Positions 1 through 6,463 of a DNA stretch of 9,044 nucleotides are shown in pieces (within the stretch, counting starts at the first letter, position 1; each line of letters starts with the position of its first letter). Location: positions 1 to 9,044 of the forward strand of contig JBIKVM010000123.1 of the NCBI GenBank assembly GCA_044356825.1, in the 5' to 3' direction. The position numbers and the translations under genes are program-made. The notes beneath the pieces were generated by a model. It saw nothing but the letters and a program-made list of their open reading frames with translations, was not told the origin of the DNA and ran no database searches. The stretch is from JAUREX01 sp044356825 (lineage in GTDB: Bacteria; Pseudomonadota; Alphaproteobacteria; Rhodobacterales; Rhodobacteraceae).

Positions 1-1
1 C

Positions 2-949
2 CTGCGCACGGTGTCGGGGTTTCTCGACCCGACCGAGGGCGCGGTGCGCATCGGCGGGCAGGATATGGCGGGCATCAGCCCCAACCGCCGGCCGACGGCG
101 CTGATCTTCCAGAACCTCGCGCTGTTTCCGCTGATGACGGTCGCGGAGAACATCGCCTATGGCCTGCGCGTGCGCGGCGTCGGCAAGGCCGAGCGGCGGC
201 GCAAGGCCGACGAGTTGCTCGAGCTGATCGCGCTGCGCGGGCAGGGCGACAAGCTCGTGAGCGAGCTGTCGGGCGGGCAGAAGCAGCGGGTGGCGATCGC
301 GCGCGCGCTCGCCGTGCAGCCCAAGGTGCTGTTGCTCGACGAACCGCTCTCGGCGCTCGACCTCAAGCTGCGCCAGCACATGCGGGCAGAGTTGCGCGCG
401 ATCCAGCGGCAGGTCGGCATCACCTTCATCTACATCACCCACGATCAGGGCGAGGCGCTGACGATGTCGGACCGCATCGCGGTCATGAGCGACGGGGTGA
501 TCGAGCAGGTGGGCGACGGCAAGGCCGTCTATGACAACCCCGCAACACCCTTCGTCGCCTCCTTCGTGGGCGAGAACAACGCATTCGCCGGCCGGATCGT
601 CGCCGCCGACGCGCGCATGGCGGTGGTCGAGACAGCCTTTGGCCGCCTTGCGGGGCGCAACCCGGCGGGGCTCGGCGCCGGGGCGCGCGCGATCCTCTTC
701 GTGCGGCCCGAGGCGATCGTGCCCGTCGCCGGCGCGCCCGAGGCGACGCTGACCTCCGAAGTGGAATCGGTCGCCTTCGAGGGCAACCTCACCCACATCT
801 ATCTGCGCGGCGCCGGCAAGAAGGAGATCAGCCTCAGCGTCGGGCGGACGGCGGGCTTCGCGATGCCCGCGCAGGGCGCGTCGACGCCCGCGAGCTACGC
901 GCCCGAGGCGGGGCTCGTGCTGCCCGAGGGGGCGCTTGCCCGTGAGTAG
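2..949 (+). CDS. potA: ABC transporter ATP-binding protein, polyamine (PotA) type, 5'-truncated by the window
   Basis: This is the cytoplasmic ATPase of an ABC importer; it hydrolyses ATP to drive uptake through the two permeases that follow. The frame is open from base 2, so the real start and the Walker A loop lie upstream of the window; the GTG at 11 is an internal Val. Numbering visible residues from base 2, I see the Q-loop (IFQNLALFP, about 35-43), the ABC signature LSGGQKQR (89-96), Walker B VLLLDEP (109-115), D-loop SALD, and the H-loop YITHD (144-148). After about residue 190 comes a C-terminal extension with an FVRPEAI stretch typical of the TOBE domain of PotA/MalK-type ATPases. 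The gene overlaps the next by 8 bases. Family assignment is firm. The polyamine substrate is inferred from the PotABC-like gene set; other substrates handled by this family (2-aminoethylphosphonate, ferric iron) are not excluded. Confidence 0.9.
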   Translation: MRTVSGFLDPTEGAVRIGGQDMAGISPNRRPTALIFQNLALFPLMTVAENIAYGLRVRGVGKAERRRKADELLELIALRGQGDKLVSELSGGQKQRVAIARALAVQPKVLLLDEPLSALDLKLRQHMRAELRAIQRQVGITFIYITHDQGEALTMSDRIAVMSDGVIEQVGDGKAVYDNPATPFVASFVGENNAFAGRIVAADARMAVVETAFGRLAGRNPAGLGAGARAILFVRPEAIVPVAGAPEATLTSEVESVAFEGNLTHIYLRGAGKKEISLSVGRTAGFAMPAQGASTPASYAPEAGLVLPEGALARE

Positions 950-1943
950 CCGCTTCGTCGTCCTGCTGATCCCGCTCGCGGTCATCGCCGTCTTCTGGCT
1001 GATGGCCCGGCGCGAGGCCGCGAGCCGCGGCCCGGGCCACCGGGGCTATTTCGACCGCAACGGCGCGCTTCTTGGCACGGTGTTCCTCGCGCTCGTGGGG
1101 TTCTGGACGGTCTTTCTGGTCGTGCTGCCCTATCTCTACATGGTGGTCGAGAGCTTCCATCCCCGCCTCATCCCCTCCAAGCGCGGCGGGCCCGAGGATG
1201 TGCTGACGATCGCGCAATACAAATCCTTCTTCGTCGAGCCGAGTTCGGGCAACTGGAACACCATCCACCTCTGGGCCTTCATCTACACGATCGGGGTCTC
1301 GGTCGTGGTCGCGGCCTTCAACTTCGCGATCTGCTATCCGATCGCCTATTACATGGCACAATCGGGCACGCGGCAGCGGGTGCGGGTGCTGATGCTGCTG
1401 CTCGTCGTGCCCTATTGGGTGAACGAGATCCTGCGCGCCTTCGCGCTGCGCCTGTTGCTGGCGTCGAAGGGCCTCATCAACCAGATGCTGATGGGGGCGG
1501 GCATCACCGACGGGCCGATCGATTTCCTCGGCGCCAATGTCGGGCTCTATGTCGGTCTGTCCTATGCCTATCTGCTCATCATGGTGTTCCCGCTCTACAA
1601 CGCCATCGAGAGCCTCGATCGCAACCAGATCGAGGCCGCGCGCGACCTTGGCGCGCCGTGGTGGAAGATCCACCGCGATGTCGTGATCCCCTATGCCAAG
1701 CCCGGCATCGCCTCGGGCTGCACCATGGTCTTCATGCTCTCGGCGGGGTCGCTCGCGGCGCCGCAGTTCCTCGGCGGGCCGAGCACGCTGTGGTTCACCT
1801 CGATCGTCTATGATTTCTTCTTCCAGTCGTTCAACTGGCCGCGGGGGGCGGCCTATGCGTTCATCCTGCTCACCGCCTGCATCGGCTTCGTGCTGCTGAT
1901 GCTGCGGGTCTTCAAGGTCTCGCTCGGGGAGACGATCCGATGA
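942..1943 (+). CDS. potB: ABC transporter permease, PotB type
   Basis: This is an inner-membrane permease subunit, one half of the translocation channel. I chose GTG 942 as the start (333 residues) because a GAGGGGG ribosome site at 926-932 lies nine bases upstream and an 8-base overlap with the ATPase gene is typical of coupled genes. TTG 936 in the same frame is the alternative and adds two residues. Hydrophobic segments lie at roughly 5-20, 43-67, 112-136, 146-158, 200-220, 256-276 and 303-321. The EAA loop that docks on the ATPase is clear at about 231-255 (EAARDLGAPWWKI, then IPYAKPGI). A long soluble stretch of about 40 residues after the second membrane segment is usual for the first permease of this type. 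The stop overlaps the next start in an ATGA junction at 1940-1943, indicating translational coupling. Substrate is inferred only from family resemblance. Confidence 0.9.
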   Translation: MSSRFVVLLIPLAVIAVFWLMARREAASRGPGHRGYFDRNGALLGTVFLALVGFWTVFLVVLPYLYMVVESFHPRLIPSKRGGPEDVLTIAQYKSFFVEPSSGNWNTIHLWAFIYTIGVSVVVAAFNFAICYPIAYYMAQSGTRQRVRVLMLLLVVPYWVNEILRAFALRLLLASKGLINQMLMGAGITDGPIDFLGANVGLYVGLSYAYLLIMVFPLYNAIESLDRNQIEAARDLGAPWWKIHRDVVIPYAKPGIASGCTMVFMLSAGSLAAPQFLGGPSTLWFTSIVYDFFFQSFNWPRGAAYAFILLTACIGFVLLMLRVFKVSLGETIR

Positions 1944-2821
1944 CCTCGCGCGCGATCCTGCGGGCGATGCTCGGGTTCTACATCGCGATCTTCCTGCTCT
2001 ATCTCTTTGGGCCGCTGCTGGTGACGGGCATCACCGCCTTCAACACACCCACCTATCCGCAGGCCTGGCCGTTCGAGACCTTCACCTTCGAGTGGTTCGT
2101 GGCACTCTGGAACCATCGCGCGATGATGGAGGGGTTGCAGAACTCGGTCATCATCGGGCTTGCGGTGGTGGCGCTGTCGGTGCCGATGGGGCTCGCGGCG
2201 TCGATCATGATGAACCAGATCTACGCCCGCGCGCGGGGGCTCTTCTACCTCGTCACCGTCTCGCCGGTGCTGACGCCCGGCGTCATCATCGGCATCTCGA
2301 CCGTGATCTTCTGGAAGGACGCGCTCGCGCTCTCGGATTTCACGAAATCGACCTTCTACAACGGCCTCGTGCTCTCGACCCTCGGGCAGGCGAGTTTCAT
2401 CTCGGCCTATTGCATGCTCATAATCTCGGCCCGGCTCCAGCGCTTCGACCGCGGGCAGGAAGAGGCCGCCCTCGACCTCGGCGCGAGCTTTCCGCAGGTG
2501 TTCTGGCACATCCTGCTGCCCTTCCTGCGGCCCGCGCTGATCTCGGCGGCGGTGATCGCGTTCCTCACCTCGTTCGAGAACTACAACACCACGACCTTCG
2601 CGATCCTCGCCGACAAGACGCTGGTGACCGTGATCGCGGGCGAGGTGCGGCAGGGCACGACGCCCGCCCTGTCGGCGCTCGCGGTCGTCATCATCACCAT
2701 CTCGCTTCTGGGCGCGATCGCCTACGAGATCCTCAAGCGCCGCGAGGAGGCCCGCGCGAGCCGGATCCTCGAGGCCGGTCGCCTTGCGGACCGGCAGGCC
2801 AAGGCCGAACTCGCGGCCTGA
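1940..2821 (+). CDS. potC: ABC transporter permease, PotC type
   Basis: This is the second inner-membrane permease of the importer (293 residues), expected to pair with the preceding permease. The ATG at 1940 sits in an ATGA overlap with the upstream stop, and GGGGAGA at 1926-1932 is a good ribosome site. Hydrophobic segments are at about 10-33, 67-92, 100-125, 141-165, 195-212 and 243-264. The EAA loop occupies about 174-201 (EEAALDLGASFPQVF, then LPFLRPALI). SFENYNTTTF (211-220), just after it, matches the position of the conserved SFDD-like segment of PotC proteins. The C-terminal 30 residues are charged and helical, rich in Arg, Glu and Ala, and probably cytoplasmic. It is the last gene of the operon: a hairpin begins four bases after the stop. 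The solute-binding protein must be encoded upstream of the window or elsewhere. Confidence 0.9.
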   Translation: MTSRAILRAMLGFYIAIFLLYLFGPLLVTGITAFNTPTYPQAWPFETFTFEWFVALWNHRAMMEGLQNSVIIGLAVVALSVPMGLAASIMMNQIYARARGLFYLVTVSPVLTPGVIIGISTVIFWKDALALSDFTKSTFYNGLVLSTLGQASFISAYCMLIISARLQRFDRGQEEAALDLGASFPQVFWHILLPFLRPALISAAVIAFLTSFENYNTTTFAILADKTLVTVIAGEVRQGTTPALSALAVVIITISLLGAIAYEILKRREEARASRILEAGRLADRQAKAELAA

Positions 2822-2824
2822 CGG

Positions 2825-2842
2825 GCGCCCTTGCGAGGGCGC
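2825..2842 (+). terminator. Hairpin terminator of the ABC transporter operon
   Basis: GCGCCCT (2825-2831) and AGGGCGC (2836-2842) form a perfect 7-bp stem with the four-base loop TGCG, starting four bases after the permease stop. No U-tract follows, so it may act as an mRNA 3' end stabiliser or a weak terminator. It overlaps the proposed heat-shock -35 element. Confidence 0.45.
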
Positions 2843-2858
2843 GACCCGCTTCCCATAT
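2830..2858 (+). promoter_or_regulatory. Putative sigma-32 (RpoH) promoter of hsp20
   Basis: CTTGCG at 2830-2835 is followed after 15 bases by TCCCATAT at 2851-2858. The RpoH consensus is CTTGAA, a 13-15 base spacer and CCCCATNT, so the -10 matches at seven of eight positions and the -35 keeps the key CTTG. Transcription would start near 2865, leaving a leader of about 59 bases before the hsp20 ATG. The location ahead of a small heat-shock gene supports the call. Confidence 0.65.
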
Positions 2859-2864
2859 CTCGAC

Positions 2865-2923
2865 CGTCCGGGCTGCCGATGCGGGGTCCGGCGCATCGTC
2901 GCTTTGAAGAAAGGATGAGAGAG
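2865..2923 (+). promoter_or_regulatory. Structured hsp20 leader, possible ROSE-like RNA thermometer
   Basis: CGATGCG (2877-2883) and CGCATCG (2892-2898) form a perfect 7-bp hairpin with an 8-base loop. Directly after it comes TCGCT (2899-2903), which fits the U(U/C)GCU anti-Shine-Dalgarno signature of ROSE elements, followed eight bases later by AGGA (2912-2915), the ribosome site of hsp20. In ROSE thermometers this motif masks AGGA through imperfect pairing that melts on heating. The flanking pairing is weak here, so this is a motif-and-position argument only. Confidence 0.4.
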
Positions 2924-3337
2924 ATGACAAAGCTGGGCTTCGGGGCGCACCCGTTCCTGCTGGGCTTCGAGCAGCTCGAGCGGCTGGTCGAGCGGACCGC
3001 CAAGACCGCGACCGAGGGCTATCCGCCCTTCAACATCGAGAAGATTTCCGAGAACGATTACCTCATCACGCTGGCCGTGGCGGGGTTCGCCGAGGGCGAC
3101 ATCCAGATCACGCTCGAGGATCGCCAGCTGATGATCCGCGGCCGTCAGGACGAGGCCGATGACGGCCGCGTGTTCCTGCACCGGGGCATCGCCGCGCGGC
3201 AGTTCCAGCGCAGCTTCGTGCTGGCCGAGGGCGTCGAGGTCGCGGGCGCGCGCCTCGTGAACGGGCTCTTGCACGTCGAGTTGCGCCGCAGCGTGCCCGA
3301 ACCCACCGTCAAGACCATCGAGATCACCCGCGGCTGA
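2924..3337 (+). CDS. ibpA: Small heat-shock protein, Hsp20 / IbpA type
   Basis: This is an ATP-independent holdase chaperone that binds unfolding proteins in the cytoplasm and passes them to DnaK/ClpB. I chose ATG 2924 (137 residues), which has AGGA at 2912-2915 about eight bases upstream; the frame stays open to TTG 2831, but that extension would run through the terminator and leader. A short N-terminal arm (1-32) is followed by the alpha-crystallin domain (about 33-122), beginning YPPFNIEKISENDYLI and containing AVAGFAEGDI. The domain ends with RLVNGLLHVEL (110-120), the family's conserved A-x-x-x-NGLL motif. The C-terminus carries the IxI motif (IEI, 132-134) that links dimers into oligomers. 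The pattern closely follows E. coli IbpA. A sigma-32-like promoter and a structured leader precede it, and a DUF1150 gene follows 16 bases after its stop. Confidence 0.93.
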   Translation: MTKLGFGAHPFLLGFEQLERLVERTAKTATEGYPPFNIEKISENDYLITLAVAGFAEGDIQITLEDRQLMIRGRQDEADDGRVFLHRGIAARQFQRSFVLAEGVEVAGARLVNGLLHVELRRSVPEPTVKTIEITRG

Positions 3338-3353
3338 TGAAGGAGGGCCGGAG

Positions 3354-3581
3354 ATGAACGCAGCTTTCGATTTCGGACCGGAAAACGGCGATGCGATCGT
3401 CTATGTCCGGCCCGTCGATGTCGCCGACCTGCCCGAGCCGATCCGGGCGCAGATCGGGGGCGCCGGCGTGATCTATGCCGTCCACCGCGCGGATGGCGAG
3501 CGTCTGGCGCTGGTGCGCGACCGGGCGCTGGCCTTCGCGCTGGCGCGCCAGAACGACTTCGCGCCGGTCAGCGTCCACTGA
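3354..3581 (+). CDS. DUF1150 family small protein
   Basis: This is a 75-residue acidic, probably cytoplasmic protein of unknown function, recognised as DUF1150 from its overall pattern: IVYVRPVDVADLPE in the first third, then a Gly/Ala turn, IYAVHRADGERLALV, and a C-terminal ALARQNDFAPVSVH. There is no signal peptide, membrane segment, cysteine or catalytic motif. The start ATG 3354 is set by a strong AAGGAGGG site at 3339-3346. It lies 16 bases downstream of the Hsp20 stop with no promoter or terminator between, so the two are almost certainly co-transcribed and heat-regulated together. From memory, DUF1150 genes are common next to Hsp20 in alphaproteobacteria, which would suggest a partner or regulator of the small heat-shock protein; that role is inference. 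A bidirectional hairpin follows. Confidence 0.8.
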   Translation: MNAAFDFGPENGDAIVYVRPVDVADLPEPIRAQIGGAGVIYAVHRADGERLALVRDRALAFALARQNDFAPVSVH

Positions 3582-3588
3582 CAGCGCC

Positions 3589-3613
3589 GATCCGGGCCCC
3601 TCAGGCCCGGATC
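3589..3613. terminator. Bidirectional hairpin between the convergent DUF1150 and sat/cysC transcripts
   Basis: GATCCGGGCC (3589-3598) and GGCCCGGATC (3604-3613) form a perfect 10-bp stem with a five-base loop. The loop contains the sat/cysC stop codon (complement of 3601-3603), so one arm encodes the last residues of that enzyme. It sits eight bases after the DUF1150 stop and can fold in RNA from either strand. There is no U-tract on either side. Confidence 0.6.
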
Positions 3614-5313
3614 AATCCCATCCCTTCGAGCTTGAGCAGCACCGTCTGCGCGCAGGCGTCCACATCCTGCCCTTCGGTGTCGATCCGCAGCTCGGGCGTC
3701 TCGGGCGCCTCGTAGGGGTCGGAGATGCCCGTGAACTCCTTGATCTTGCCCTCGCGCGCGAGCTTGTAGAGGCCCTTGCGGTCGCGCCGCTCGCATTCCT
3801 CGAGGCTCGTTGCGACGTGAACCTCGATGAAGGCGCCGACCTCCTCGATCATCTGGCGGACCTGGCGGCGCGTCGCGGCATAGGGCGCGATCGGGGCGCA
3901 GAGCGCGATGCCGCCGTTCTTGGTGATCTCGGAGGCGACATAGCCGATGCGGCGGATGTTGATGTCGCGGTGCTCCTTGGAAAAGCCGAGCTCGGACGAG
4001 AGGTGCTTGCGCACCACGTCGCCGTCAAGCAGCGTCACCGGCCGGCCGCCCATCTCCATCAGCTTGACCATGAGGGCGTTGGCGATGGTCGATTTGCCCG
4101 ACCCCGAAAGCCCCGTGAAGAACACCGTGAAGCCCTGGCGCGAACGTGGCGGCGAGGTGCGGCGCAACTCGGCCACGACCGAGGGGAAGGAGAACCATTC
4201 GGGGATCTCGATCCCCTCGCGCAGGCGGCGGCGCAGCTCGGTGCCGGAGATATCGAGGATCGTGGCGCCGGGCTCGACCTCGTCGCGCGGCTCGTACTGG
4301 GCGCGTTCCTGCACATAGACCATCTGGCGGAAATCGACCATCTCGATGCCGATCTCGGCCTCATGCGCGCGAAAGAGTTCCTGCGCGGCGTAGGGGTCGT
4401 AGAAATCCTCGCCCTGCGCGTTCTTGCCGGGGCCGGCGTGATCGCGGCCGATGATCATGTGGGTGCAGCCGTGGTTGCGCCGGATGATCCCGTGCCAGAG
4501 CGCCTCGCGCGGGCCCGCCATCCGCATGGCGAGGTTGAGAAGGCTCAGATGCGTCGTCGCGGCCGGATACTGGTCGAGGACCGCCTCGTAGCAGCGCACG
4601 CGGGTGAAGTGATCGACATCGCCGGGCTTCGTCATCCCGACGACGGGGTGGATGAGCAGGTTGGCCTGCGCCTCGCGCGCGGCGCGGAAGGTCAGTTCCT
4701 GATGCGCGCGGTGCAGGGGGTTGCGCGTCTGGAAGGCGATGACGCGGCGCCAGTCGAGCTTGCGGAAATGGGCGCGCAGGTCGTTGGGGCTGTCGCGGCG
4801 GGCGCGGAAATCGTAATGCGTCGGCGGTTGCAGGCCGGTCACGCTGCCGCCGAGATAGACGGGGCCCGCGACGCGGTGCAGATAGTCGACCGCCGGGTGC
4901 GTGGCGTCGTCGGCACCGAAGACGAGGGCGGCCTCGCGCGCCTTGTCGGGCGTCCACTTGTCCGAGACATGCAGAATCGCGAGGATCACCCCCTCGGGGT
5001 CGCGCAGCGCGATGTCCTGCCCCGGCGCGACGCGGGCCGCGAAGACCTCCGAGACATCGAGCGTGACCGGGATCGGCCAGAGCGTGCCGTCGGCAAGGCG
5101 CATGTCCCGCACGACGCCGTCATAGTCCGCCTGCCCGAGAAAGCCCCTGAGCGGGGAAAAGCCGCCGTTCATCAGCAGTTCGAGATCGCAGATCTGGCGC
5201 GCCGAGAGATCCCACGAGGGCAGCGCGGCGGCCTCGAGCCGCATCGCGCGGGCGGCTTCGGGGGCGACGTAGAGCTCGGGGATGGGGGCGTGATTGGCGG
5301 GAAGGGGCATCAT
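3601..5313 (-). CDS. cysC: Bifunctional sulfate adenylyltransferase / adenylylsulfate kinase
   Basis: This fused 570-residue enzyme performs the first two steps of sulfate activation: ATP plus sulfate gives APS, then APS is phosphorylated to PAPS. An N-terminal PUA-like domain (about 1-170) is followed by the ATP sulfurylase core with QTRNPLHRAH (195-204), HPVVG (222-226) and GRDHAGPG (289-296), the conserved nucleotide-binding motifs. From about 394 the APS kinase domain carries the P-loop GLSGSGKST (401-409), LLDGDVVRKHL (428-438), FSKEHRDINIRR (444-455) and DPYE (532-535). All key motifs of both domains are present, so both activities are expected. APIAPYAATR (473-482) stands where single-domain kinases usually have an ISPY/F-type motif. 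Two ATGs are adjacent (5313 and 5310); AGGA lies three and six bases upstream respectively, so the second may be used. The gene follows trxB after 66 bases on the same strand. Confidence 0.95.
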   Translation of the reverse strand: MMPLPANHAPIPELYVAPEAARAMRLEAAALPSWDLSARQICDLELLMNGGFSPLRGFLGQADYDGVVRDMRLADGTLWPIPVTLDVSEVFAARVAPGQDIALRDPEGVILAILHVSDKWTPDKAREAALVFGADDATHPAVDYLHRVAGPVYLGGSVTGLQPPTHYDFRARRDSPNDLRAHFRKLDWRRVIAFQTRNPLHRAHQELTFRAAREAQANLLIHPVVGMTKPGDVDHFTRVRCYEAVLDQYPAATTHLSLLNLAMRMAGPREALWHGIIRRNHGCTHMIIGRDHAGPGKNAQGEDFYDPYAAQELFRAHEAEIGIEMVDFRQMVYVQERAQYEPRDEVEPGATILDISGTELRRRLREGIEIPEWFSFPSVVAELRRTSPPRSRQGFTVFFTGLSGSGKSTIANALMVKLMEMGGRPVTLLDGDVVRKHLSSELGFSKEHRDINIRRIGYVASEITKNGGIALCAPIAPYAATRRQVRQMIEEVGAFIEVHVATSLEECERRDRKGLYKLAREGKIKEFTGISDPYEAPETPELRIDTEGQDVDACAQTVLLKLEGMGLIRA

Positions 5314-5348
5314 GGATCCTGCAGGTGATTGAAACAGGCGCGGCTTAG

Positions 5349-5378
5349 CCCCTCACCCGCCGGGCCGCAAGGGGCGGG
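5349..5378 (-). terminator. Hairpin-forming spacer between trxB and sat/cysC
   Basis: The 66-base gap holds two overlapping, mutually exclusive stems: a 6-bp stem (5356-5361 with 5373-5378) and a 5-bp stem (5349-5353 with 5370-5374). In the minus-strand transcript the 6-bp stem begins one base after the trxB stop. It lacks a U-tract, so partial termination, an RNA-processing site or nothing are all possible. Confidence 0.3.
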
Positions 5379-5379
5379 A

Positions 5380-6321
5380 TCAGCCGTGACCGGCAAGGAA
5401 ACGCTCGGCATCGAGGGCGGCCATGCAGCCCATGCCGGCACTTGTCACCGCCTGCCGATAGACATGGTCGGTCAGGTCGCCCGCCGCGAAGACGCCCGCG
5501 ACCGAGGTGCGCGTCGTGCCGGGCTCGACCCAGACATAGCCGCCCGAATGGGTGCGCAGCTGGTCCTTCACGAGGTCCGACGCCGGGGCGTGGCCGATCG
5601 CGACGAAGACGCCGTCGCAGGGGATCTCGCGCGCCGCGCCGGTGGTGGCGTGGCGGATGCGCAGGCCGGTGACGCCGAGCGGGGCCTCGGTGCCCAGCAC
5701 CTCGACGACCTCGTGGTTCCAGATCACCTCGACCTTGGGGTGGGCAAAGAGGCGCTCCTGCATGATCCGCTCGGCGCGCAAGGAATCGCGGCGGTGGATC
5801 AGCGTGACCTTCGAGGCGAAATTGGTCAGAAACAGCGCCTCCTCGACCGCGGTGTTGCCGCCGCCGATGACCGCGACCTCGCGGCCGCGATAGAAGAAGC
5901 CGTCGCAGGTCGCGCAGGCCGAGACGCCAAAGCCCATGAACCGGCCCTCGGACGGGATGCCGAGCCACTTCGCCTGCGCGCCGGTGGCGAGGATCAGCGC
6001 GTCGGCGGTGTAGGTGGTGCCGCTGTCGCCCTCGGCGCGGAAGGGCCGGGCCGAGAGATCGAGGCGCAGGATCTGGTCGGCGACGACATCGGCGCCCATG
6101 GCGCGCGCGTGTGCCTCCATCCGGGCCATCAGGTCGGGGCCGAGGACATGGGTGTCGCCCGGCCAGTTCTCGACCTCGGTCGTGATGGTCAGCTGCCCGC
6201 CCGGCTGGATCCCCTGGATCAGAACGGGGTTGCGCATCGCGCGCGCGGCATAGACGGCGGCCGTGTATCCCGCCGGGCCCGAGCCGATGATGAGGACGGG
6301 GCTGTGCCGAACCGTTGCCAT
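5380..6321 (-). CDS. trxB: Thioredoxin reductase, low-molecular-weight type
   Basis: This is a cytoplasmic FAD enzyme that uses NADPH to reduce thioredoxin. The 313-residue length is normal for the bacterial type. The FAD-binding Rossmann motif GSGPAG is at 13-18, the redox-active CATC at 136-139 lies within the inserted NADPH domain, GGGNTA at 153-158 and HRRDSLRA at 176-183 bind NADPH and its 2'-phosphate, and GVFAAGD at 276-282 is the C-terminal FAD motif. Every catalytic element is intact. The ATG at 6321-6319 has AGGAAAGG upstream on the minus strand. It is divergent from the Lrp/AsnC gene across a 166-base control region and precedes sat/cysC by 66 bases, so the two minus-strand genes may form an operon. 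Reduced thioredoxin is the usual electron donor for PAPS reductase, which links the pair functionally. Confidence 0.96.
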   Translation of the reverse strand: MATVRHSPVLIIGSGPAGYTAAVYAARAMRNPVLIQGIQPGGQLTITTEVENWPGDTHVLGPDLMARMEAHARAMGADVVADQILRLDLSARPFRAEGDSGTTYTADALILATGAQAKWLGIPSEGRFMGFGVSACATCDGFFYRGREVAVIGGGNTAVEEALFLTNFASKVTLIHRRDSLRAERIMQERLFAHPKVEVIWNHEVVEVLGTEAPLGVTGLRIRHATTGAAREIPCDGVFVAIGHAPASDLVKDQLRTHSGGYVWVEPGTTRTSVAGVFAAGDLTDHVYRQAVTSAGMGCMAALDAERFLAGHG

Positions 6322-6410
6322 GACCGTCGCCTTTCCTGTCGCCTGTCGCTCGCGGACGTCTTAGCGAAGCGCCCCGCTGGAGGGAAGTGGTGCCTGACCT
6401 GCGACATATG

Positions 6411-6463
6411 ATTGCGCCCCTTTGAAAGAATGTTGCGCAATTGGGGTTGCGACGCTAGGGAAT
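6411..6463. promoter_or_regulatory. Candidate operator and promoter in the trxB/lrp divergent region
   Basis: ATTGCGC (6411-6417) and GCGCAAT (6435-6441) are an exact inverted repeat. TTGCG recurs in direct orientation at 6412, 6433 and 6447, and TTGCGCAA (6433-6440) is itself palindromic. The 21-base step is two helical turns, as expected for a multimeric Lrp-family regulator, so autoregulation is plausible. A weak plus-strand promoter may overlap: TTGCGC at 6433-6438, 17 bases, TAGGGA at 6456-6461. I found no convincing promoter for trxB by eye. Confidence 0.35.

Noticed and set aside
834..1673. 279-codon minus-strand frame opposite the ATPase/permease junction
   Set aside because: Shadow of the PotA/PotB-type genes; biased composition and no family resemblance.
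2831..2923. N-terminal extension of Hsp20 from TTG 2831
   Set aside because: It would start inside a hairpin and the sigma-32 promoter, and the extra residues are unlike the IbpA family; ATG 2924 has AGGA at proper spacing.
1853..3274. 473-codon open frame on the minus strand under the second permease and hsp20
   Set aside because: It crosses two well-supported plus-strand genes and their intergenic region, and its product is a charged Arg/Glu/Asp/His-rich shadow with no domain.
3475..5328. 617-codon open frame on the plus strand opposite sat/cysC
   Set aside because: It is the antisense of an intact enzyme with every motif present. The translation is low-complexity, dominated by Asp, Gly, Arg, Ala, Val and Leu, typical of a GC-rich shadow frame.
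5329..6411. 360-codon plus-strand frame opposite trxB
   Set aside because: Antisense of a complete TrxB; Gly/Ala/Asp/Arg/His-rich shadow translation.
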